DNA of 64,000 nt from Amyelois transitella (Eukaryota > Arthropoda > Insecta > Lepidoptera > Pyralidae): assembly GCF_032362555.1 (NCBI RefSeq), contig NC_083530.1, positions 2,572,001-2,636,000 of the forward strand, written 5' to 3'. A model generated the notes under the pieces. That model worked only from the letters and a program-made list of their open reading frames with translations. It ran no database searches and was not told the DNA's origin. This document shows positions 1-13,000 of this stretch, one piece after another (positions within the stretch are counted from its first letter, which is position 1; the number at the start of each line of letters is the position of its first letter). A program made the translations under genes and the position numbers.

Positions 1-264
1 AGTGACTTGTTATTAGCCCATCATCTGAAAGAGCTTGCGTGAAGCGAAGAGATCGATACGTAGTAGTTAACACAATACGTCTCAAAGGAAGGTGCGGGAG
101 GGACAGAGACTACATCTCAAACGATGCAAGAAGACTCGCCAACAAGCCACTTTGAACACCGAGACCAATCGTTTAGTTGGATAGCGTAATGATGGAATTG
201 AGACACTTAGATGAGAATTTTATGTAGTATAAGTATTGTTTTCACGATTAACGTTTACCATCTT

Positions 265-470
265 AATTGAGTTAGCCTCAAAGTAAGTTCGAAACTTGTG
301 TTGAGAGATACTAACTCAACGATACTATATTTTATAACTATACTTATATGGATAAATACCCAGGACAATCAGAGAAAATTAGTTTATCATCATGCCCCCG
401 CTGGGATTCGAACCCAAGACCTCCGACGTAATAGACAAGCGCAATGCCGCTACGCCACAGAGGCTGTCGA
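265..470 (-). repeat. tRNA-derived SINE
   Basis: Read on the - strand, the head has a tRNA-like A box (TGGCGTAGCGGCATTGCGC) and a B box (GGGTTCGAATCCC) near 396-466. It is followed by a unique body that recurs at 7.5-8.4 kb. The arms do not fold into a full cloverleaf, so this is a SINE head and not a tRNA gene. Confidence 0.75.
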
Positions 471-696
471 ATTTTAGGACCACTCCATATTTTACCCATG
501 GATGTCGTAAAAACCGACTAAGAGAAACTTGAGATTCTTTTCGTAGGCGATTGGTTAGCAACTTGTTAGTAGGTATTTGAATCTCAAGCAAGCTCTACAC
601 CGCAAGGGATATAGACGCGATCATATGTATATGTGATTTTGTCTGTTTTTCACGTGAAAACCACTAAACCGATTTTCATGAAAGCTTGCATACACA

Positions 697-955
697 TGCC
701 GTGTGGTTCCCGGCAACATTACAAAAAAGAATAGGACCACTCCATCTCTTTCCCACGGATATCGTAAAAGGCGACTAAGGGATAGGCTTATACTTGGGAT
801 TCCTCTTTTAGGCGATGGGCTAGCAACCTGTCACTATTTGAATCTCAATTCTATCACTAAGCCAAACAGCTGAGCGTGGCCTATCAGTCTTTTCAAGACT
901 GGTGGCTCTGTCTACCCCGCTAGGGATATAGACGTGATCATATGTATGTATGTAT
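697..955 (+). repeat. family A interspersed repeat, near full length
   Basis: This is the most abundant repeat in the window. It starts with TGCCGTGTGGTTCCCGGC, has inner blocks such as GGCGATGGGCTAGCAACCTG and GGCTCTGTCTACCCCGC, and ends in AGACGTGATCATATGTATG plus (TATG)n. More than 25 full or partial copies occur on both strands. One copy at 48984 has a 10-bp target duplication, which points to a SINE-like retroposon. Confidence 0.85.
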
Positions 956-1031
956 GCTTGCATACACAAAGTGTGGAGTACGGACGACATAGTGTGAGTT
1001 AGTATTTACATATATATATTTATATGTATAG

Positions 1032-4000
1032 GTTATCCTCATGGTGGGCATGCCCGGCGCCGGCAAGACTTACTGGGCGAAACAGCACATTGCCGCCAAC
1101 CCTCAGAAGCGGTACAACATCCTCTCCACTGGCGCACTCTTCGACAGAATGAAGGTATTATTACTGCACACACACACACATACACACCCATATATATACA
1201 TGACACGTTTAATGGTTGTGAGTTGAACAAAAATTAAAATCTATGGAGAATCGAGTTAAAATTTTGAATTTCAATGATCAAATTGGAATTATTTTTGATA
1301 TTTGGTATTGTATTATTATGTCAAATGTCAAAAATTATTCTACCATTTCGACCACACACAGGTGTTACTATTTTTTTAAGAATTGATCGCTTATTTTGGG
1401 TCGAGTTTGTTCTCTTTAAAATTTTAACTTCTTTTATCTCCAATCGAAACTTTGTAATAGCAATTTTTTCGCGGTATAAAATGGTCGGAAATAAAATTTT
1501 GTTCAATAATTTATATCTTTGACACGTTGCGATTTTAATAATAGTATATAATAAAGTAAGATAAATAATAGGATAAGGCGCGCATGAACAGTTCACATTC
1601 AAAAGTGAATAATCATGTTTTTAATGATTATTCGCGCGAGTGATACCATTTTGTTTGTTTTGTATATGGGTATTGGATGTTACATTTACAGGTAAGTTAT
1701 AAAAAAGTTGAACCTTATAAGTGTGTCATAAGGTTTAGTTTATTGACCCTCTCGCTCGCCCTACCGGGCAAGTTTTTTATATTATTTGCATAACTATAAG
1801 TTTGGAAATACTCCTTTCTCGCTGGCAAAATTAATTTCTCGCGGCAGATGCGGATGTAAATTGGATCGCGGGTCCGGCAGTTCAGAGGTTAATATATTAT
1901 CATAAGTAATATATATATATATATTATAATAAGTAATTTAGTAACTACTAAAGAGTTCACTTTTAACGAAAGTTGATGTATATATCTAACGGTCTATACA
2001 GTTAGAGATTTATGTATGCAGCGAATTTTGTTAATATCGATTGTGTCTGATCAAATCTTATGTATGTATCAGAGAAGAAACTGTCTAATCGAGCACAGTA
2101 CAGCCGAAACATTAGTTGGAAGCTGAAATGTTCCATACCATTTCTTGGACAGTACAGGTAAGCACTATGAAAGGATTTCCTTGATTCGTTAAAGCGAATT
2201 GTAACTTGTACGAAAACGTGAGTCAAAGCTAGTAAACAAAAAGAGATAACTGGTCTTTTTGTGGATATCCATATGTGGTGTTTGCGCCAATTAGTTATCT
2301 GTGCGCAATTACCATAGTGAAAGAAAAATCTTGCCGCCTTTTTTTGGACGCGACTGAATACACATTTTTTTATAGTGACCATAGTTTAATTTTGTCAAAA
2401 ATTATAAATCAGGACTCCTCATCATGTGGCGCAATCATGTGGTAAGTGGGATAGTGTGGAATTCTACAGTGGTGTGTGGGTACGGTTACCACAGAGTTAA
2501 TATAGAATAGAAATGCTCTATGCTTGAAGACTTGGCGGAAGAATAATCTACACAGAGCTCCCTAACTTTTGACGTCGCTTGATTGTCTGTTCTTGCAATT
2601 ATTGTTGGAGTTTATCTACAGTGTAATCGAACACAAAAATTGTGGAAAAAAAATATTACGGGTAGTACAAAAATGACGTGTTTTGTTGTGAAATGTGAAG
2701 TATATTTGGTCTATGTGTCTAGGCTAACTAGACGATTCGGAAAGGTACCTCTGTTATACACCTTAGCTGTATGGTTGGCCTAAATTACCACAATTCAGTC
2801 GTCACTTGTCACACGTCACAACTGACCGAAGACCGATAGAACGAAAATGAGAGAACTGAAAAGAAGAGGATTCTCCTATTATAAATATTTTCGTTTAATT
2901 CGTCGCCGTCTACGCCAAAAGGTAAACTAATCATTAAGCTATCGTTCAAAATACGTGGTACATAATCGAGGGTAAAAAGCTAATGTCTATTATGAGACGT
3001 AATTATATAACCAAAGTTTATGTTTACAAATACCTTCATTCGCGCCTAAATCAATAATTAAATTGATATTTTTTTATATAATTTATTAACTATCCTTTGT
3101 CCCAAAAATATTCGTAACTTATTGATATCGCAACATTTCAAAGTGACACAAGAATATTCTATTTTCAAACATTATTCCATAAACACACAACACTACACAC
3201 AAACTAATAAAAACCATTTTTTTCAGCTTATAAGTATTGACGGTTTGAGATGAAAGAAAAGAGGATACCAATATTGACATTGATACTAATGTTTGTACTG
3301 TATTTTCAACAGGGGGATATATGAACAACTTTTTATATAAAAAAAAAACCATTTAACCCTTAGCGGTCCGACATGACACGTACTGAGCTGAAATCTCTAA
3401 AAAACAGGAGTACCTACTACAACAATATTTATTGATACCAGTGGACGTCGGATGAAGAGGATTGTACGCCGACTAAATACGCTGGTATCATGATCACCTT
3501 ATAAATAGATTAAGTTAGATGTAAGTTCGCATCGCGCCGGTTTATAGTTCGTGTTATATGTCATGTGTTACCGTCGATCCAGGTGGACTGTAAACCATTT
3601 CGAGCCACGTACGAGGGACGTTGGGACGCGATGGTGTCCAAGTGCGCTAAATGCGTGCTAAAAATGTTGGAAATGGCGAAGGGGCGACGCAGAAACTTTA
3701 TACTGGACCAGGTGAGGTCTATTCCGATTTATGTCTCGGTCCGGATGGATCGCCTCATTTTTTTTTTTATTTCCTTTTTATTTTGTACCAGGTTTATGTG
3801 ATTGCTGCCAGTATTATTGTGATTTATAATAATAAATAGATTTATATATCTTCATTCTTTGTTCAATTTTCAAATTAGAACATGCATGAAAAAAGAAGAA
3901 TTCTTTCCTTGTGTATTTTACGGCCAAATGTCACATAAATCTGGGTTTACAGGACAATCGAGATCTATTAATAAGAATGTCTGTCTGTCAGTCTGGTTGT

Positions 4001-7000
4001 TGTCAATGAAGAAATGTTGTATTTGGCTATCATGCTAAGTTTTGTAGTGTTGGTATATAAATTACTGACATTTTTGGGGTATGCGTTTCTTGTTTGAGTT
4101 TCGAAATATGACAAATTTTGTTTAATTCCGCGACTTTGTACGAGAAATGCATACGCCAATTATACTGTAATTTTAATTAAAATCTACAAAAACTTAATTG
4201 ATATTTGAAATACAACAGTGCATGAATCGCGCGAGCGTTTTTAAACAACCCCAAATTAATTGTAATTTAATGTCAACTCGACGCGTCCTAAGGTATGTAC
4301 TAGTCCATAAGCTAGCTGTAAGTTATCACCGATGGTTTAATTCTAATAACGGCGCACCGCTAGAATTACTCGTTCATTTCACAATGATCGGTAAGAGCGG
4401 TGCGTGCCCAATGCTGGATCACTTATCAGATTGTTTTAGGCCAATATTAAACGTCAAATGTTTTGCCCCCAATGGTAAATAGACCAACGTGTACCCGTCG
4501 GCTCAGAAACGGAAGCTCCGAGAGTTCCAAGGCTACCGCCGCATCGCCGTTGTCATAGTTACCGACGAGGAAACGTACAAGGAGAGATACAAGAGTCGCG
4601 AGGAAGCCGATGGGAAGGAAGTGCCGGACGGGGCCATAGTGGACATGAAAGGTTGGTAGCGGCCGCAGGTTGGTCTGGACGCCGCACTGTCTGACGCCGT
4701 CGGATCGGAGGTGGCGCGGGGTGCGTTTGGCGTATTGTGTTGATGATGTGGTGAAGCGGTGATGATTTGGGTTTGAGGGTGGGTGGGTTTTAATTTGAAA
4801 AAATCTCGAATTACTGAATAATGAAAGAAAAAATATATATTTTATTTTCAATTATCTTTGATTTGTTCTAAATAATTAATTGAATTTAGAAAATTCTTTG
4901 CAGATTTTTCTATATATCACGGACATGAAATAAACACTTTAAATTAAATTTCGCGTGAAATTGAAAATATACTTATTTAAAAAAAAAAAACCCCACACTC
5001 GAACAAAAACACCACCGGTCCCATTCGACAAAATACGACAATTGAAACAACCGTGTCACCCCCCGTCCGAGCGGCGCGCGGCGCCAACACGATCTGTGGT
5101 GACGGCGCTACCCGACACGCAGCGCCGACGTCGACTCGGAGGCATAGAACCATCTAACTAGCAACGTTTGTTTGCAGCCAACTTCACGCTGCCGCAGAAA
5201 TGCTCGTGGCTGGACGACGTGTTGTACCCGGAGCTGGACGAGGAGGAGGCGAAGAAGGTGCTGGAGGTGTTCCACAAGGAGGCGAAGGCGGCGGGCGTGG
5301 TGAAGGAGAAGGAGCGCCGCGAGAGAGCCGACGCGCCGCCGGCCAAACGGGCGCGCTCCGACGACAGGAACCGGGAGCGGGACCATCGCGGCCGGAGGGA
5401 CCTAGGGCGCGATAGGGGTGAGATCTTGACACTATATCTTCCCGTGGGTATTGTTAGAGGCGATTTAGGGATTAAGCTGGATGTGGGCAGCAGCGCCACC
5501 TATTACGGTATGATAACATAGTCCAGACTCGATTGATACTGCGGTCATATTGCAACCGATCTGCTCAGTGTGGTGAGTGTGGGTAAATCCCTCCATTTCT
5601 GGGGAGGCCTTAGTTCAGCTGTGGATTATTATAGACAGTTAAGGAGAGGGAACGATTTCGAATCCCACTGTACTGTATAAATGGATCACTTACCTTTTTA
5701 TCAGTTCAAAGATTCAAATGACTCATAAATCTTTGAATTTAAAAATGGCGCAGGATTAGGATAATATTGAACTAAACCGGTTTTACGCCTAAGCCGCCTT
5801 TTACGATACCCATGTTAACGTTGTAATGTAAATGTTGAACCCATCTTTTCAATTCAATTTATTTATTCCTTGGTTTGTCTTTTATATTTTTGTTTTAGTA
5901 TTTTTAAGCAAATGTTTTAGCCTGTATGGCGTATACCAAGAAGGTTGCCTTCTTGGTATACGCCATAGCAACGGTTGCTATGATGCTGTTTGTTAGAGAG
6001 ATGTGATAAATAATTTTTATTGTCAAAGATTCTGAATTTATTGACGTATACATATATACGTTGAATAATATAGATATTTTAAACTGATTATTTCTCCTCT
6101 TTTCTCCTTCTATCTTCTGTAGGAATAAATAACTTTTATAACTATACTTCCTGCATAGCCATATTGTAACAAACGTTTGTTTTCCACAGAGGACCGATGG
6201 GGCGGAGGAGGCGGCGGGGGTCGCTGGGGCCCGGCGCGGGGCGGGGGCGGGGCGGGCGGGGGCCGCTGGAGCCGCGAGCGGGCCGGCCCGCCGCCCATGC
6301 GCGACCGCTGGGGGCCGCCGCCGGGGCACAGGTCGGTGTTATATACCTTTACCTATATTAGGGATAGGCTTATAAAATTGCGATCCTTTTTTTAGGCGAC
6401 GGGCTAGCAACCTGTCACTATTTGGATACTCTCTGCTTGCTCTCTGGATGCTCTGCCTACCCCGTAAGGGATATAGACGTGACTATATGTATGTATGTAT
6501 GTGTGAACGATGTATTGATATTTCGACGAAATTCTTTAATAATCTTTTTAGACTGTTGGCTCTGTCTAACCCGCAAGGGATATAGACGTGACCATATGTA
6601 TGTATGTAGCTTTTTTTGAGCGAACTCGATGGACTGTCGAAGGAGCTAGTAGAGAGTTGTAGAATAGTGACGTTGTTAGGATGGTTTTATGAATTATATT
6701 GTGAGCTGGACATTTAATTCCGGATTAGGGATAATGCTTGTACAGATGGAATATACAGGCTCCAAAGTTTCCAGGAACGTGATAATATTTTTTTTAAAGT
6801 GCAAATTTTTTTTAAAACTAATTATGAAGTATTGGTCAAAGAGATAAATTTAGGATTCTTTTTTTATGTAGAAGTAGTATGTATGTAGATATACAATTGC
6901 GTTTATTAGATCGAATACTATTGCAAATATAGATGAAGCATCTGGCTTAAAACTTATGAAGACACGATTAATCGAATCAACTTCTTCGTAATTTCAAAGT

Positions 7001-10000
7001 TTCAGATGAGAATAAATAAAAAAATTTATTGATCATCACAAAAATATTCTGTAACACACAACCTGTTTTAACAACACAACTTGTGTTGTAGCCTAGTCTC
7101 CTTTTACGACATCCGTGGGAAAGAGATGGAGTGGTCCTATTCTTTTTTGTAACGGTGCCGGGAACCACACGGCAACACATTCACATTGTATATCTATGTT
7201 CGTGAACAATTCCACAGAGGCGGAGACTTCGGGCGGGACCGCGACGGGTTCCGCGGCGGGCGCGGCGGGGCGGGCGCGCGCGGCGAGCGCGGCCCGGCGC
7301 TGGGCCCGCGCGGCCCCGGCGGCCCGCCCGCGCACGACCGCTTCCGCGCCGACCGCCGCCCGCCCGCGCCGCCCGCCCCGCCCGGGCAGGACAAGAGGAA
7401 CGCGCCTAATGCACAAGGTACTTACTTAGGCCTACCACTTTTATAACTCACATCGGTGTAGGAACTATAGTTTTAAAGTTATATACAAATACATACGGGA
7501 CAAATTACACTGATCGAGTTAGCCTCGAAGTAAGTTCGAAACTTGTGTAACGAGATACTAACTCCACGATACTATATTTCATAACTAATACTTATAAAGA
7601 TAAATATCCAAGACCCAGGCCAATCAGAAAAAGTTCTTTAATGCGCAAGGTACAGCTCTGCCGCTCTTATAACTCACATCGGTGTAGGAACTATAGTTAT
7701 AAAGTTATTTAATTAAATACAAATACATACGGGACAAATTACACTGATCGAGTTAGCCTCGAAGTTCGAAACTTGTGTTACGAGATACTAACTCCACGAT
7801 ACTATATTTTATAACTAATACTTATAAAGATAAACATCCAAGACCCAGGCCAATCAGAAAAAGTTCTTTAATGCGCAAGGTACAGCTCTGCCGCTCTTAT
7901 AACTCACATCGGTGTAGGAACTATAGTTATAAAGTTATTTAATTAAATACAAATACATACGGGACAAATTACACTGATCGAGTTAGCCTCGAAGTTCGAA
8001 ACTTGTGTTACGAGATACTAACTCCACGATACTATATTTTATAACTAATACTTATAAAGATAAACATCCAAGACCCAGGCCAATCAGAAAAAGTTCTTTA
8101 ATGCGCAAGGTACAGCTCTGCCGCTCTTATAACTCACATCGGTGTAGGAACTATAGTTATAAAGTTATTTAATTAAATACAAATACATACGGGACAAATT
8201 ACAATGATCGAGTTAGCCTCGAAGTAAGTTCGAAACTTGTGTTACGAGATACAAACTCCACGATACTATATTTCATAACTAATACTTATAAAGATAAATA
8301 TCCAAGACCCAGGCCAATCAGAAAAAGTTCTTTTCTCATCATGCCCTGGCCGGGATTCGAACCCGGCACCTCCGGTGTCACAGACAAGCGTACTACCGCT
8401 GCGCCACAGAGGCCGTCAAAATTCCTACAGAAGATAGAAGGAGAAAAGAGGAGAAAAATAATCAGTTAAAAATCACTATATTATTTAACATAAAATTAAG
8501 AACGTCTAACAATAAAAATTATTTTTGACATATCACTAATAAACAACGTCATGGCAACCGTTGCTATATCGTATACCAAGAAGGTTGTCTACAATCGGCA
8601 TTGTTCGACGGCGCAGAATAGTACAACCGACCGCCGAATCTGGCCGAATGAAAACGTTAGTGAAATAACTAACTTATTGCTACTACATAGGATTCTAAAT
8701 CACAAAACAACAGGAGTCGTGTATCTCGCTCATTACCGACTACCGCGACGGCGTGGCGCTCCTGCGAACTCCAGACATGCCGCGTACGCAATTAGCCAAT
8801 AGCGAACGGTTTTGATCCCGCGTTCAAATGGCGCACTATGATTGGCGCAGATATTTTCGCGCCATGACAAAAATTGATTTCTGCGCAGGTACATCGGTGT
8901 CACTTATTAAAGTGATAGTACTGTAATGATCTATTTTATGATTTGACGGCTTCTGTGGCGCAGCGGTAGTACACTTGTCTGTGACAGCGGATGTCCCTAT
9001 ATCCCTTACGGAGCAGACAGTGCCAGCAGTCTTGAAAAGACCGAATGGCCAAATACAGCGATATGGCTTTATAATGGAATTGAGATTCAAATAGTGACAG
9101 GTTGCTAGCCTATCGCCTAAAAGAAGAACCATTAGTTTATAAGTCTATCGCTTAGCCGCCTTTTACGCCATCGGTGCGAACGATTTGGAGTGATGATGTG
9201 TTACACAATACTCAGTACTTATATACGTAGATGTTAGACATTCAAAGGTGCGCGTATCCGAACGCAGGATGTACCTGAGCGCCACCTACACGGACCTCTT
9301 AAAAACGATTATTGAGGATGTCAGCCATTACATAGACGCTACATGTTATTATACGATTTATACAATAAATACAAAGAGTGCATAAAAGTAGAAGTTGGAA
9401 GGGCGTACTCAATGAGGAACACTCCAATACACAATAGTAGATGATTTTGTATTTATATATGTATTTCATTATATTTTATTTATGTATTTGTTTATGTATG
9501 TCTATTATTAGTTGTGTGAGTGGAGTACACGCCTGTCACCCTTTCCATCATGTCTCCTATCTCGGGTCTGCTGGAAGAGATTTCTTTTGAAATAAGCAGA
9601 ACCTTTGTAATTTTGTTTCTTGTGTTTATCAGTCTCGATGTTTTCTGTGTACATAAATTAGTAAATAAATAAATGATTCTAATTTTTTTTAAGCTTATCC
9701 CTTAGTCGCCTGCATATTAATTGTAATTGTTTGTTTGTAGGCGGCAACATGGGCGGCGGCGGCTGGCAGCGCGGCGGCTCGCAGATGGGCCGCGGCGGGA
9801 ACAATAATCAGCGGGGCATGGCCGCCGCCGGCAACCGGAACATGGCGCAGGGGAAGGTGGGAGTTATATTATATGGATAATAGATAGATGGATAAATCCG
9901 TATCGATATATACATACATACATACATATAATCACGTCTATATCCATATATAGACGCAGGGGAAGGTGGGAGTTATATAAGGATAATAAATGGATGGATA

Positions 10001-13000
10001 AATCCATATCGATATATACATACATACATACATATAATCACGTCTATATCCCTTGCGGGGTAGACAGAGCCAATAAATAGTCTTGTAAAGACTGATAGGC
10101 CACGTTCAGCTATTTGGCTTTAAGATAGAATTGAGATTCAAATAGTGACAGGTTGCTAGCCCATCGCCTGAAAAAGAATCCCAAGTATGTAAGCCTATTC
10201 CCTTAGTCGCCTTTTACGATATCCAAGGGAAAGAGATGGAGTGGTCCCATTCTTTTTTGTATTGGTGCCGGGAACCACACGGCACATATATGTACATACA
10301 TACATAAAATCACGCCTCTTTCCCATATATCGATATATATTTATTAAAATACTAAAAGACACCCAAGTGACTTGGTCCGCGTGGAATCAATCCCGCGGGA
10401 ACTCCTGTGATGAAAAGTAGCCTATATGTTATTCTGACTCGTCAGCTACCTACATATCAAATTTAATCGTAATCGGTTCAGTAGTATTTGCGTGAAAACT
10501 CACAAACATTCGCATTTGTAATATTAGTTGGCATAAAATACAGTACATTTTAGTGAGTATCGCATAACACAAGTTTCTGTTACTATTGCTTGATCATAAA
10601 CATATATATCAATTTCAGGACGGCAACCAAAACCAAAATTCCCAGAACCAGCAGAACCAACAGCAAGGCTGGAACCAGTGGGCCGGCGGCTGGGGCGGCT
10701 GGGGGAACTGGAACCCCAACCAGCAAGGTGAGATTCCGTTGTATTTATATTAAGTGATATGAAGTATCTGAAAGTAAAAAAAAAAAAAATTATGCGCCAA
10801 TTCGTCATAAAATAATAAAAAAAAAAATGTTGACGCCGGTTGACTGGAAGAGATCCCTTTATGGGATAAGTCCGCCATTGCTAGTTATTTGTTTATTTTA
10901 TAACTTTGTACTATTTTCTTGTTACTGTGTAAATTTCTATGCAATAAAGATATTACAAACAAACATATTACAAACAAAAAAAAATGTTTTATGCTGTGAA
11001 ATCATTGCTTGCGCGATTTAGCATACAAGCTCTGATAGGCTAACTGGCGAATGACATTTAAGATGGCGCCGTAGACGCTTCGCTGCTATTGGTCGAGCGC
11101 GTCGTACTGTCACTGCGATTGGTTTGATGGCGAGTGACCTTTGTGAAGTTTCTACAGATTATCACACTTATATGATATTTCTCATCTCTCTACCCCGATA
11201 CATACAACTTGGGTATTTCAAGGCAATAGTGAATAGGTATTATTTGAACTTGCATGCACCACCTAAGACCTCGTCCTAAGATGGAGGGCGAATGCACTCA
11301 AATTAAAAAAATAATAATAATATATGACGAAGTAGGTTTGTTTGTTCGTATTTAATGATATTTCTCATACATAGTATAGTGTGGAATACGCGAAAAGAAA
11401 TGCGGTAGTTTTATTACGGACGAAGGCTGGTTGCACCCAAAGATGTGACAAAAATGTGCAAGGAGAAAATGTAGGAAAGTGGACCTAAGGCCCCGAAGAT
11501 CAGAACTGGGAATATCCTGAAATGACAGAGAGAGAGATATATATATATAACCTATAGTTTTCTCTATGAAAAGTAACCTCTGCAGAATATTGAGCAATTG
11601 ATGCTATTTTGTATGGAAATTTAAAATATTAAGTGCTTTTTATGGCTCTTAACTTTTGTGTAGTGTAGTACTAAAGTTTTTCGGAAAATTAGAACTGTTT
11701 TCAAAAAGTCATCCTGTATTCAGGGGCCGAAACAGGTCAGTAAAGTCAGTAAAAGTCAGTATATTTGGACCTGGTCAGTAAAAGTCAGTATTTTTGAAAA
11801 TCGGTCAGTATTGTCAGTATTTTTCGATTTGCCCAGTGATGACTGATGATATCTGAGGGCTGCTTTGCACTTTGCATGCTCTATATACACTGGGCACAAA
11901 ATTTTTTGTTCCAAGTGTATGTGGATGATCTACATAGTATATATAGCTGACTTAAAAAAAATACTTACTAATATTTTTTTTAAAATCAGTATTACTTTGT
12001 TCTAATTTTGTGTAATTTAACTCATGCATGTTTGTTACAGCTTCATACTGGTGATTTGTTAATGTGTGTACCTTGCCTGTGTGTGTGCTTTAATTTATCA
12101 CTAACAAAATAATAGACTCTATCTCTATACATATCAAAACAAGTAATTATGGGTAAGTGCAAATTTAATGAAGACTGGCTTAAAAAAAAAGATAAAAATG
12201 GACATATTGTGTGTGAGTGGGGAAAAAAAGAGGACAGTGATACAGGTTTTTTTTGTTTTGTGTGTCTTAAAAAGTTTTCGATTGCTTGGGGCTTTGAAGC
12301 TATCGAACAACACGCATCAACACAAAAACACAAGGAACAGTGTAAAGTAAAGTTGACAGCATCTCAATTGCATATGACAAGTTTGCGACCCAATGAAAAA
12401 CCCATCGAAGAACAACCAAGTACTTCTAAACCTGAAAATAGCCAAAGAAGTTGTGTACAATTATATAGTGTCAAAGATGGGGTCACAAGAGCAGAAATTT
12501 TGTGGGCTATGAAAATGGTGGTCTCTGATTTTCCAATAGAGCCCTCATGCGATTCTATAAAGGAACTATTTTCAGCTATGTTTCCAAATTCACTACCATC
12601 AGATTTTTCTATGTCTACTACCAAAGCAAGATATTTAATTTGTGATGCTATAGCTCCATATTTTAGGCAAGAAATGATGAAGGACTACAAAGACTCCTAT
12701 TTTTCGCTATGTTTCGATGAAACCTGCAATGCAGCATCAAAAAAGGAGCTTCAGGTGGCCATAAAATATTGGTCTCCGATTAAAGAAATGATAATAACGA
12801 CACATTTAGAAACTTTCTTCATTGGTAAAGCTACCGCCGAGGATATTTATTCTAAGCTGAATGAAGCAATGGACAACGCTCAACTATCCCGCAAAAGGCT
12901 TCTGATGCTAGGCTGTGACGGGCCCAATGTGAATAAAGCGGTTACAAGATTGATGAACGATTCTTTAATTCTGTTGGGCAGACGGAAATTAGCTGATATA

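Larger units (their letters stand above)
1..1031. other. intron or upstream flank of the hnRNP U-like gene
   Basis: I find no exon here. The stretch holds a tRNA-derived SINE and one copy of the abundant (TATG)n-tailed repeat, both listed separately, plus AT-rich sequence. The SAP and SPRY parts of the hnRNP U-like gene should lie upstream, outside the window. Confidence 0.6.

Noticed and set aside
398-466. tRNA-like sequence with A and B boxes
   Set aside because: No acceptor or anticodon stem pairing, and the same head recurs with a SINE body at 8.2-8.4 kb; it is a SINE, not a tRNA gene.
2002-2382. 126-aa - strand ORF
   Set aside because: No domain, no signal or repeat pattern, no splice context; likely chance ORF in an intron.
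3350-3380. second piggyBac end (TTAACCCTTAGCGGTC)
   Set aside because: No matching inverted end with TTAA nearby.
4447-4851. 134-aa - strand ORF
   Set aside because: Antisense shadow of hnRNP U-like exon 3 and flanking intron.
5108-5521. several long ORFs on both strands
   Set aside because: Shadows of the GC-rich exon 4 of the hnRNP U-like gene.
8344-8420. tRNA gene on the - strand
   Set aside because: Same reasoning: good Pol III boxes but continues into a repeated SINE body.
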